From the NCBI RefSeq assembly GCF_040869045.1, contig NC_090319.1, positions 378,339,601 to 378,403,600 of the forward strand: DNA of 64,000 nucleotides. Reading direction: 5' to 3'. Origin of the DNA: Eurosta solidaginis (lineage: Eukaryota; Arthropoda; Insecta; Diptera; Tephritidae). Shown in pieces: positions 35,417-47,600 of this stretch (position 1 is its first letter; every line of letters begins with the position of its first letter). Made by a program: the position numbers and the translations under genes. The notes beneath the pieces were generated by a model. That model did no database searches. It was not told the origin of the DNA and saw nothing but the letters and a program-made list of their open reading frames with translations.

Positions 35417-36466
35417 TAAAGTTAAGATATTCTAAGGGCTTTGCTCAGCTGAGTATAAAAACAATAATTTAGTACCTATGACTTACAAAACAGACTTAAA
35501 AATGATACACAAAGACAATTTGTAGTCTAATAACTTTCTTACTTGTAATACATAAATACATACATTGCTAAAGTTGTGAACATGAAAACAGCAGTAAAAA
35601 TTATTAACACAATTATCAGTTATTTTCCACAATTTATTTTCGTTAATTTTATGAAACGCGTCGGACCCGTGCGCATCTTGCGCAACAAATATAAAAGTAT
35701 CATATCAAATATCAACAGAAATCAGCTGTTCTATGAATCTAACATCTATTAACTTACACGCGCTTGCGCTGCCATCTGGCGAATGTTAGCACCTGCCGGT
35801 AATGTTAGTGTTAGTTCTAATCAAATATTCACAATAGTGCCATAGTACAAATAGATTTTTTTGTGCGCTCACAATCCTTAATTTTTAACAAATTATTTTA
35901 ATAAAGTATAGCTAAACAAAACCACTACGACTAATAATGCCCAAAGCACGAATCCCCATCTTTACAACCAAAACTTTATTTATAGATTTGGATTCCAAAT
36001 AAGAGCGAAAAAGGGCCCTGTACATAAAAACAGCAATTAGAAATAATATATAAGGTTCTTACATGAATTGTGTAAATAAAGTTATGAAAACCAATTTCAC
36101 AAACGTTTTCAAAAAAATCAAAAATTCGAAATGTTTTCAAAAATCTTTATTATATTTTCTAAATTTGTATATAAAATTTTAGAAAAATTTTTGAGTAGGC
36201 GGTTTTGTGCATTGTGAATGACAACTAAGTGTGATATCTTATCTGTCAACTGCCTGACAGGATGTTCAATATGGCTACTTTTTAGCATTTTGACAGGGTG
36301 TTCAATATGGCGGCGCCTATCTTCAGCGGGCGATAGAAAGAGATACAGAATGAGACAGCGATAGTCAATTACAAATCAGGTGATCCAATCACTTTGGAAT
36401 TTTGACGTCTATGCAGAAGATATCACACTTAGTTATCATTCACAATGGTTTTGTGGCCCAATTAGT
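35417..36466. other. Intergenic, nothing firm
   Basis: Tail of the old repeat to about 35460, then AT-rich sequence. ACTAAGTGTGATATCTT near 36225 and its inverted form AGATATCACACTTAGT near 36418 suggest the ends of another ~200-bp inverted repeat. Confidence 0.4.
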
Positions 36467-36470
36467 TTAA

Positions 36471-38226
36471 CCGTCCTGTGCATAGGTGGGTACCCGGGTA
36501 CCTTTTGCATATTCAAAAGCCATTTTTAAATAATCTACAAATAGAAACGAGTTAAAATTTTGTGGCATCGAATGGGAATAAGTTTTCTACAAAAAGGAGA
36601 GACAATTTTTTCAAATATAATTTCATAAAGATGATTTTTTTAATAAATTAGTTTTTATTACTAGTTGTCATGGCTGGGATACCCAGGTACCACTCGTAGA
36701 TCTCACGTTTTTACGTAATCTATCTATATAAAAGAAAGTCGTGTTAGTTACACTATGCATAACTCAAGAACGGATGAACCGATTTGGCTGAAAATTGGTG
36801 GAGAGGTAGCTTAGAACCAGGGAACGGACATAGGATACTCTTTATATCTCGTTCTGGCTAGGGTCTTGAGATCAAAACGTAGACCTGGGTAATCCTGGGA
36901 TGTGTTTGTACAATATGGGTATCAAATGGAAGCTGTTTATGAGTACTTTGATACTGGATATTTTTCGTACCCCTGGGTGACTAAGGTCTCGAGATATAGG
37001 CCAAAACGTGGACCCGGACACACCTAGAATGTGTTTATACAATATGGATATCAAATGAAAGCTGTTGATGAGTGCTTTAGTACAGGGTAGTTTTCATACC
37101 TATTGGTGACTAGGGTCTCGAGATATAGGCAAAAATGTGGATCAGGGTAACAATAGGGTGTGTTTTTACATTATTGGTATGAAATTGAAGCTGTTCATGT
37201 GTGCTTTACTACTGATTATTTTTTATACCGCTGGGTGACTTGGGTCTCGAGATATAGGCCAAAGCGTGGACCCGGGCACCCCTAGAATGTGTTTACACAA
37301 TATAGATTTCAAATGAAAGCTGTTGATGAGTGCTTTACTACAGGGTAGTTTTCATACCTATTGGCGACTAGGGTCTCGAGATATAGGCCAAAACGTGGAT
37401 CAGGGTAACACTAGGATGTGTTTTTACATTATGGGTATCAAATTGAAGCTGTTGATGTGTGCTTTAGTGCAGAGTAATTTTTATATCGCTGGGTGAATAG
37501 GGTCTCGATATATAGGCCAAAACGTGGACCCGGATACCCCTACAATGTGTGTGTAATAATGATATCAAATGAAAGCTGTGGCTGAGAGCTTTAAAGTAAT
37601 TTCCATTGTCATATTCGATTTAGTCGCATCAACCTGGCAAAACTCATCCTTTTTCCGGGAAGTAGACCAGAGAGGAACTGGGACTGCGATTATGACTAGG
37701 ACTGAGGCTGAGACTCGGAGTGGGACTGGGACTCCGAATATGACTGGAACAAAATACATACTACCCTCTGGGACTGGCAATAAGGGATGAAGAGAATGAG
37801 AAGAACTTGAGAGAAGAGAAAAGAGGGAGGGAGACTGAGAAAGAAATAGAGTGAGACGAAATAGATAGAGATGAATCGAAAAAGAAGGAGGCAGGAGTGA
37901 ATAAAATGATTAAGAAAAATATAAGATGTATGCAGATAGACCAAATTTAGGGCAGAACAACGTCTGCCGGGTCTGCTAGTCTACAAATAGAAACAAGTTA
38001 AAATTTTGTGGCATCCTATTGGAATAAGTTTTCTACCAAAATGAGAGAAAATTTTTTCAAATATACTTTCATAAAGATATTTTTTTAATAAATTAGTTTT
38101 TTATTACTAGCTCTCAGGGCTGGGATACCCAGGTACCACTAGTAGTTCTTACGTATGAACTGCCTTGTGGTACCCGTGTACCCAGCCATGCGAACTAAGA
38201 AGAAAAATGATTCATGAACAGGACGG
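36471..38226. mobile_element. TTAA-flanked MITE (piggyBac-type) split by a Helitron
   Basis: Starts CCGTCCTGTGCA, ends TGAACAGGACGG, flanked by TTAA at 36467-36470 and 38227-38230. Excluding the Helitron (36723-37979) it is 499 bp and contains two tandem ~185-bp units (CTACAAATAGAAAC...GGGATACCCAGGTACCACT), one on each side of the Helitron. TTAA sites suggest piggyBac-type mobilisation. No coding capacity. Confidence 0.85.
36723..37979 (+). mobile_element. Helitron-like element, non-autonomous
   Basis: 5' end TCTATATAAAAGAAAGTC, 3' end CGTCTGCCGGGTCTGCTAG, inserted between A (36722) and T (37980) with no target duplication, the Helitron rule. The interior has about six ~120-bp tandem units (36850-37560, marker GGGTCTCGAGATATAGGCC) and a GA-rich block. 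Related to 14136-15195. Confidence 0.88.
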
Positions 38227-38634
38227 TTAAGTAGAACATAGGGTGATTTTCTTCCATATAAACAATAAGAATATACATATTTTGTATGAAAGAAAATCTA
38301 AAACACGCTTCAGAAAAATAGAAAACATTTTCAAAAATCAATGCGAATTTTGAGAGACATTTGAACTACAAATTGCATGCACAAATTTTTTCGAAAAACT
38401 ATTGAAATTGGTTTTCAAAATATTTTGTATGCAATTCAATTAGGAATTAAGGTAAGGAAAGAACTGATAAAATGTTTGTGTAAATGTTCACAGCAGTTTG
38501 TACATAGGTTTATAAAAACAAATGTGTCATGATCATTAATTCTCATAACAAACAAATGTGATGTCATATTTAATATAATAAATAATAACAAAAATTACAC
38601 TTAAATTATTACACTAACGTAATCGATAAATTAC

Positions 38635-41600
38635 TTATTCATATTTTTCCTCTTTGGCTGTCATAAACATTTTTTGGCACGAACATGTAAAATTATCTGC
38701 AAATGTAAATTTAAAGTTAATAAAGTCAAATAAATATATTTACAGATATTGTTGGAGTATGCACTTACTTATTGCAGTTTGCAAAAACTTTGGTTTATCC
38801 TTCCACACTACACCGACATAATAGAATGGCACACCTATAACGGTAATCAACACGCCCATACCTACTTCATAGGGCGCCACATAGACAGGTACAACAACGA
38901 GAAAGGCACAAATAACTACAAAAACGGCAGGTATCCAAAGTGAAACCTGGGAGAATGTGAGATTAAAAGATTAAAAAAGTAACGAATACTAAGATTGATT
39001 ATGATTATGGCTACTTGTAATAAGATTCAAATGAAGAATTACCTTAATTGGTCGCTCCATATTGGGACGGGTATAGCGGAAATACAAAACCGCCGATACG
39101 GACAGCATTATGAAAAATGACTCCACTATGCTGCTATAAGTGATAAGTACATAAACATCGCTTACTATTAACATTATAATCGACAATATGCACTGTAATT
39201 AAAATGTATAGAAATTGATTAACATATTGCTATGTAAAAACTGCATCTGCATAAAAAAAATAGCAACTAACCACTTTAATAAATTTTAACAGTTATTTTC
39301 TGCTTTTATTATTTTCGTTATATTGAAAAAGCTAATATGAATTGTGTTATGAAAACTATGTTAATCGATATCCGAAAACATTTTCGAAAACTCGAGAATT
39401 TTTAAAAAAATTTCGTGGACATTTCCCAATTTTTTTAAATTTGTAGGAAAATTTTAAGAGTGCAGTTGTGTATTAGAAAACCTATGCAAAATAACATTGA
39501 AAAGTTCGAAATTTCGAAAAGTTATAAAAATTTTCATCATAAAAACTTCCAAATTTTTATTTAAAACATCAAAAATCGTTCCAATATTCAACAACATCAA
39601 ACAACTTTTCTGGGTATGGAGTTTTGCGCAAGAAAAACTATGTAAGCTTATTTCGACAGCATTTTCGAAAATTCGGGAGGTTTCAAAAATTCTTCACGAT
39701 AAATTACAAATTTTTAATTAGAACTTTGGGAAACCTTTTGCGTGTGAAATACTCAAGAAATTTAAAAACAAAAACAAAATTTTTAATTAGAATATCAAGA
39801 AAGGCAGCATTTTTTAGTTCAATGCAATTAGAACTTCAAAGCTGACATTAATTATTTTGCGAATGCTGCTTTAAATTTTCTTCCATACAAAAAATTTAAT
39901 TTTTCCTCATTTTGTAAATAAATTTTAAAAATTTAATGCGAATTTCGAGAAACCTGCAAACATGTACTTTGTTATACTAATATAAATACTCAAGACTTTT
40001 TCTTAAATGTCAAATAAATTTTTGTTTTAATTTCTCGAATTTTTCGAAAACGGTTTCGAAAAAGGTGTACATAGTTTTCCGAATTTTAATGTCGGTTTTT
40101 AGGTGCCAGTTTAAACTCCAGTTAAAGTTGTTCGATAACATAAAATGTTGCTGCTTATCTCCGGTTAAGCGGCGAAAGTGGCAAAGTTAAACTCCAATCA
40201 ACTTTAACTGTAATTTAAATTCACACTGAAAAATCGGGCCTAAGATACTGAATTAAATTGGTATACGAAATTGCATAGTCATAACCAAATGCTCGAATAA
40301 AAATTTGGGAATTTTTCGAAAACGTTTTCGTAATAGTTTTTTACTACTAATGGCATTTGTCCATAGCACACCATTTTGTTATAAATATTTACGCTATTCT
40401 GGCATATGTACTAGTTTCCACTATACAATAAAGTTGAACATGAAAATTAGTGTCAATTAATTTACCAAAAATACCAGCGACGGCACTGGTGTAAATTGAT
40501 TGACGCTAATATTTGACAAGATCGCTGGCATATGACCGTTACGCGCGCCAACAAAACACATACGAGAAGATGTCATTATATGTACGGAGAGACCACCAAA
40601 CGCAGATATCGCCACCATAATAGGAATTATAAAAGACCAGAGACCGAGTACACGATTGCCAAATGACTATAAAGAGGAAAAAAGAGACGAGTATTTATTA
40701 AATTGCGCAAGGCAATTGTGAAGTACTTGAAACATTTAAGCACTTTACGCACCACAGCAATAGCATCGGATGCAATCATTTCCGCTGGCGACAATACCGC
40801 CAAGTAGGCCATATTAGCGAGTACATAAATTGCGGTAACCAATGGAAGTGAAATGTAAATAGCACGCGGCAAATTCTTGTATGGATCCCGTAACTCCTCT
40901 GTCATGAAATTTAAATAATTCCAACCAGCATAAGAGAATATGCCAGAATAGAAGGCCACAGATAATTTGCCTGGATCAGTCTGTGTATTCTCGAAGGGTT
41001 TCTGGAAATTTTGGAAATGACCTAAATATTGAATGCATGACAAAAATAGAAATCAAATTAGTAATTGATAAGTAATGGCAGTACTAAAGCAACATACCAA
41101 AACACATCCAAACTACACCAACAACTATAATTAACACCAATGCAGCTATTTTAGTAAACATAATAATATTTTGCATTTTTGTTGTTATTTTCATATAACA
41201 CGAATTAAGGTATGTTAGGAAGCATATCGTCACAGCGGCGAGCAATTGTAACGCGCTCTGTGGTATACTACATTCATTATCGAAAAAAGGTTGAAGAACG
41301 TAGGAAGCAAATGTGAGACCCATAATGGCATTCGTTGTAGGGCTGCAATGAATGATATAAATAAATGCAAATATAGTAATGTAGGTGCATAATTAATCAA
41401 TGTTTATTCAATTAAATAGCGTATCAACTATTATTCATGAGCTAATGGAGTGACTCGTATAAAATTGTGATAGCATACTTTTAGGCATTATTTACAGATA
41501 TATTAAATTACCAATAATTTGGTTAAATCATAATATTGAACACATTTGTAATATTATTGACGCAAATCTAAACATATGTACATATCTATATTAGAAGCTT

Positions 41601-44600
41601 ATGTTAGGAGAGTCTTTGTAAAATTTTTTTTTCACCGTTCTAAATACAGCGAATTCGATGTTTATTCGAAAGCCGAGTTGCATTTTTGTTGTTACTTGGT
41701 TAATGACACCTGACTTTTTTCTTCCTATGCTTTTCTTTTGAGTTCTGAAGTAATTTAATTTGTTTGTTAAACAAGTCCTTGCGTTTTAAAGAATGCTTCT
41801 CATTTAACTAAGATTTGCCAATATGACTATGTGAACACGATCGGGGCTCTCAAAAGGAGATTAAAAGAAACTCTAAAACTTCTCAAGTCCTAAATGGCAA
41901 CATATCAAGTTTAAGTATCGGCTGTCAAACAACCAAGGTACAACTAAAAACTATTTCGGCGATATTTACAAGGATCAAAAAAAGGGTAAATGTTTTCTTG
42001 ATTCCTCTTAACATAAGTTTTTAACATACGTCATAGGAATTTCATAAAATAAAATGATTTGAATGATAGTCCCAACCTACCAACTTTACACCATTCAAGT
42101 TTCAAAATCAACAATCAATTGATTACAAAATCGATCAATGGAAACCGCTTTGGGGGAATATTTAACTGAAATCACTTTTATTTTAATTTTTTTCAAGCGT
42201 CAGAAAATAACTACTAATAATTATTTTGGCATTTAAAAAAGAAGATAAATTTCGTTGTAACAAATTTTGGGAAATCCTGGTTATTATGCACCTTCTGCTA
42301 ACGTTCGTATCGCTGGACTGTCGAATAAATAACTCCAATATTCAGTATAGCAAATGGTCTTTATTAGACTACTTTGGGATTAGTACAATTATACTTCACT
42401 ATTAATACTTCACTTCACAATAGCGTGTTTAAATCTAACTGATTAGTCATTCCTCAGCTTGTGCTGCTTTTATAATCTCTGTTGCCTCGTCCGCGAATTT
42501 CTCCAAAAGTCTAGATAGCCATACTATAGCGAAGCTCTGGCAATCCCAAGTTCCTTACGGAAGAGGAGGTGAGATCTAAGAGATCAGCTTAAGATTTCGA
42601 CGCGGTGATATCAAAGCATTCCCGAGATAGGCATGCAAGTATCTTTATTTTGGCTAGTTTCCTGAAGGTACTGGATCTAAATGCAGCAAAGAACGATCAA
42701 CATCGAGAAAAAAAGTCCACAAAACGTTCTGGAAATATTTTCCGTGTTAGCACAACAACATGTACATAATTTTAAATTTAAGCCAATTTTTTGGGTCAGT
42801 ATTCGTACGAAAAATCGAATGCAGTATGCATTTAAAGAAATGTGTGAACATTTCAAACTATAAAGCCATAATTAGATAGGTAGCTCTAAAAATATTCCCT
42901 TGCTAATTTATATAAATGAGTCCGTTAACTATCAAAAGAAATATTTTGAAAGCTTTGACACATTAAAGAATATTTGTCAAGATTTAGTATAACCCAATTA
43001 TAATAAAAGATAAGCAAACAACAAAATACTAAATTGAAACAAAACTTAAATCGATAGGCGTTACGTACGACTTTTATTTGTATAACTGCCATGACTCATG
43101 AACGTGAAATAGTACATAAACTTTATATCGCACGCTGCAATCTAAACAATGATAAACCCACTAATAAACTCACTATATATGATCGCCCTTTGTAGTTTTC
43201 TCTTTTATGTCAGAGATTTTTTATTAAGGCTGTAATAACGTGTAGACAAAAAGCTGCATCAATCTATTTTTGGTCCCGCACGCAAGGTCTTTATAAAATT
43301 CACTTGGCAATCTCTAAACCTAGCGGCTAGCGGTATCGCCCTTTTTTCAATTTTATAGTCATGTAACAACATGTACCACGTGCTTTACCATGTGGTAACA
43401 TCGGAGTGATATTGGTCAAGTAAGTCATTTATTTTGTGCGATAACACCAGTTAGAAACACTTATTATGGCCAAGCACTTCTCCCCTTGACCAATATATGA
43501 ACCGAACAGTGGCATAGCGAAGAAGGGCAAACATTCCCCGCACGATATTCTTAAAGTGCACCAAATGGTCTGTAACAGTGATTATAAATGCGTTATTACT
43601 CTGGGGTTTGTTTTTGCTATTGCTCCGGCTCTGAACATTAGCAGAGCGGTAGCAATTACATTTCGTTTGGAGTTTTTATTTTGCTTTTTGCTCCGCTCTA
43701 AAACACGCCGTAGCATGTAGCAGAGTATAAGAGATTTTATCACTTTACGCTATTACTATCACACGGGCCTGTTCTGTACCCTGTTCATGTTCAGAGCCAG
43801 AGCAGTACGTTTTTCGCCAACACTGCATCTCTGAAGTAGTACATTCAAACAGTTGTCTGTAACACAATAAATGCTGGAAAATTTTAATTGATATTATATA
43901 TTTATCATTTCTTGAAAATATATTTCAAATTTAGCGCCAATGTAAAATCATGAAACAACTGCTGAGTGGAATATAACCCTCTCTCAGCTGTCAGCTCAAA
44001 ATATTTTTCAATATCGCCTTCTCTCAGGATTTCTTTCAAAAATGTCCTATCTCAGGGGTGGCTTTAGTCGACATTGGTTGATTCGATACTTCAAGTCGAT
44101 AGCGAACGCTCGATGATGCCGTTTTAGTTCCCGTATCTTGGTATGATCTCTTTCGTTTGCAGATTTCAAAGGGTGTTTAGAAAGCTTTTTGGAGCTACCA
44201 AAATATTTTCTTTTATAAATAGCGTTTGTTTCTTAATCTCTGATGAAAAAATCATTCCCTAAATTATCACCAAGCATAAAATTATAACTTCCAAAAAGGT
44301 AATTCGACACCTAATTTGGTATCGAACAGTTTGTATCGAACGTTCGATACGACGCGTGGACAATTTGTGTTAAGCGCCAAATACACGACACGAACATTTC
44401 CGCGAACATTCCGCAATCTTGTTCGCAGCTTTGGCCATACACCATACGAACTTTTGGCCGAACATTAGTTCTCTTTCAGACAGCGATGAATACGGACAAC
44501 AATTGTGCTGCAGCAATATTGCTCGCTGTGGCAATTAAGCGTAAAAATAATACAATAATCTTTGCTTTTTACTTGCCACAATGATGGCAAAGATTTATAC

Positions 44601-47600
44601 ATTTCAATAAATTCACTCAGAAATTTTTTATTGTCCATTTTACTTTTACGCGCACGTCTGTTCCGTTCAGAAATTACTACGATTATGAGCTATTTCGCCA
44701 TACATGCACGAACAGTTCGCGCAAATGTTCGCCAAAAATTAAAATATTTTGATTTTTGGCGAACATTTGCGCGAACTGGCAAACACCACCATACACGACA
44801 GAAAAGGTCGCAGAAACATGACATAACGGGAATGTTCGCGGAAATGTTCGTGTCGTGTATTTCGCGCTTTACGGAAAGCGAAAACGATTATTTTATACTC
44901 GTTCTTGATCGATATCGAAGTACGGAAAGCCACCCCAGAATTCGGTTGAAAAACACCCTGTATCAGAACTTTTTCCATGAACGCCATATCTCACTTCAAA
45001 TTTTTTTGCTCAGATAGATAAAACGGTATGTCACCCCGCACGCAAGAAAAGCTTAAATCGCCCCTGGGACCGCAACTAGCTAGCAGAATCGTTAGTATTT
45101 CATTCGCCGGAGACTATATCTAAAAATAAAAAAATAAAATAAATAAGGATTGTGCATTGTATATTTGTGGTGTTTTCAAAAGTTATCTGCTATTATCGCT
45201 TTATACTGAAGTGATCGAGATAGGTTCGAAAAATGGCTCAGATGATAGCTCTCCAAACCAAATTTGAAAAAGGATGTCGCAAAATCGCTCCAATTTACGT
45301 CAGACTTATAAAGTATAATATTTAGACGTCGTGAGATCTCTTCACTCCCCAACCATTAACTTAATCCAAAGTAATACTTATTTACAAGTATGACTCTTAT
45401 TGGATTTTCTAGGTCGGCAATATTTTCGGTGTCAACGCTTATTAAATAAACAAAGATCCTTCGAGTTTCAAACCTGACAGCAGTAGTTTTGTGTGACTTT
45501 CATAATACTGCTTTTCAAATAGAGTAATTAAAAGAGTAATTTAAGGGTAATTTATTTTCGGTCATTTTACAGGGTGCCGACAAAAATGCTTGTAAGGTAA
45601 GTGCTTAAGCCCGTAAGCATTATTCAACTCTTGCTTTCACCATACATTTTGATATATCTAATCTACATACAATCACCGATAATAAATATGAAAATTGGCT
45701 AAGGATTAATATTTAAAAATGACATTTACTTAACTTTGATAATAAATGGCCATAATAAATTACTTTGATATAATTTTCAATATGACTAATTCATTTAAGG
45801 GTGCTTATTTAGAGTAAGATTGGAAATTTGAATATGGAAAATTTGAAATATGTATTATTCAAGTAAAAATAAAAACTGTATTATTTTTTTATTTTTTAAT
45901 ATCTATGCTTTATTCAAAAAATTCTGAGTGATGAGTGTATAGTTATTTGATGATTTCCCGATTTAACCCTCTGTAACATACTGTAGACCACAGGCAACTT
46001 ACCATTCTATCTACGAAACATGTGTTTGCTCATAAAGTACCGTTAGCCTTTTCAAAGTAAGTGATATTGTCAGTGAAGTGGAAAATTTCGTACACTGTGC
46101 AAGTGCTAAATATAAATAATATCAAAAAAATAGTTTTTGAGGATATTGTGGATATTTTCTGTAAAATATATATGGTAAGAGTTCAGAGTTCATTGTGACA
46201 CTATTTGTTTTAAATATATCCTCAATATTTTGTCAGTGGGTGGTGTTTAGTGTTTGTGTCTTGTAGGCTGCATTATGTGAAAAGAGAAAATAACTTGCAT
46301 GAAAACCGTGACTGCGTTACTAATTATTTTTTAGGATGTCTCGTCGACTACGATCTCTCAATGACAGCGAGATCGCCTGCGCCCTCCAGGATGATTACGC
46401 AAGTGAAGATGGCCTCGACTTTGATGATAATAGTTGGGCTGACCCTGATTTCGACCCAGATTTGAACTCGGATTTCGGAGAGCTGAATGAAGACTCTTTT
46501 GAAGGCAAATTTGATGTGGATGAATTAGTAGAGTACGTAAACGATGACGACCGTAACTTCGTCCATGAAGAAGCTGTAGAGGTCGCCCCATTTCGGTCAC
46601 AGATCATAAGTACTTCAACTCCTCCATCAAAGCGACAAAAAACTGAAAAGCTCCCGTTACTTAGGAATAAAATGAGTTTAGAGCTGAGCTCAGATCAGCT
46701 GTCGTTTACTGCAAAATCATCAATTCAGTTCTTTCTTTACTTATTTCGACCAGAACTTATAAAAAAAATGTTTGATGAGACAACCCTCTATTTGGCACAG
46801 AAAGATCTAAACAATAATTTTAGAGTATCTGAGATAGAAATCCGACAGTTTGTTGGTGTCGTATATCGTATGTCACTTGTTCAGCTACCCAGGGTAACCA
46901 ACCATTGGAGTTCCATCCTAGGCACAACTCTTAATTCCACAGGTTATGATTGTCTTGTAACATATTTGAAAAGATACGACAAAATCTTCATTTCAATGAC
47001 AATAGCAAATGTCTTCCAAGGAGCCACCCTGACTTAGACAGTATCTTTAAAATACGTCCCGTTGCGGACTCCTTGAACGAAGCATACGCGAAAGTTCCAA
47101 TAGAAACTAATTTCGACCTATCCTAATCGCTAATACTTTTCTGATAATTTTCTTTCCACTGTTGCTCATTGTTGCCTGTCGGCTACACTCCCTTTTTATA
47201 GCAGTATCCATACAAAATAAATAATTTAGAAATAAAAAATAAAAAGCCGACTTTTTATTTAGGAATCTATCCGATTTAATTGAAATAAAATTATTTCGAA
47301 GTGATGAGTTATAGAGGGTTAATATTATCGATTCGTTTCATTGAATTGCGAAATAAATACACGAATAGAATGATGTCACACATTCGTGTTTTTGCCTTAG
47401 TTGACTTTCACCAAGTTAAAATAAAACTAACAAGGTCTTCGAAATATTTTGGAAGGGAAAAAAATTGTAAATTTTAAAACTCACACTTACAGAATCCAGG
47501 GCCTAGAGAGAAGGCCATATTGCCTTTCTCACCGTATGCATGGGCATAAACAAATAAACAAAAAAAATCATTATCTTTACGAATAGCAGTCTGGCTGTTT

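Larger units (their letters stand above)
32224..35460. mobile_element. Old dispersed repeat holding two younger insertions
   Basis: Begins near GTAAGGATGTGTAAGTTCGGG and ...CTCAGCTGAGAGTATACTTC and ends near GCTTTGCTCAGCTGAGTATAAAA. It contains CACAGACAGACGGACAGTGGGGCGGACA, the complement of a CCGTCTGTCTG motif like that at 21840. Interrupted by the SINE at 33036-33397 and the retrotransposon at 33458-35408, whose target duplications both lie in this sequence. Confidence 0.6.

Noticed and set aside
44562..45017. 151-residue plus-strand frame
   Set aside because: Runs through the inverted arms of the TTA-flanked MITE; no protein character.
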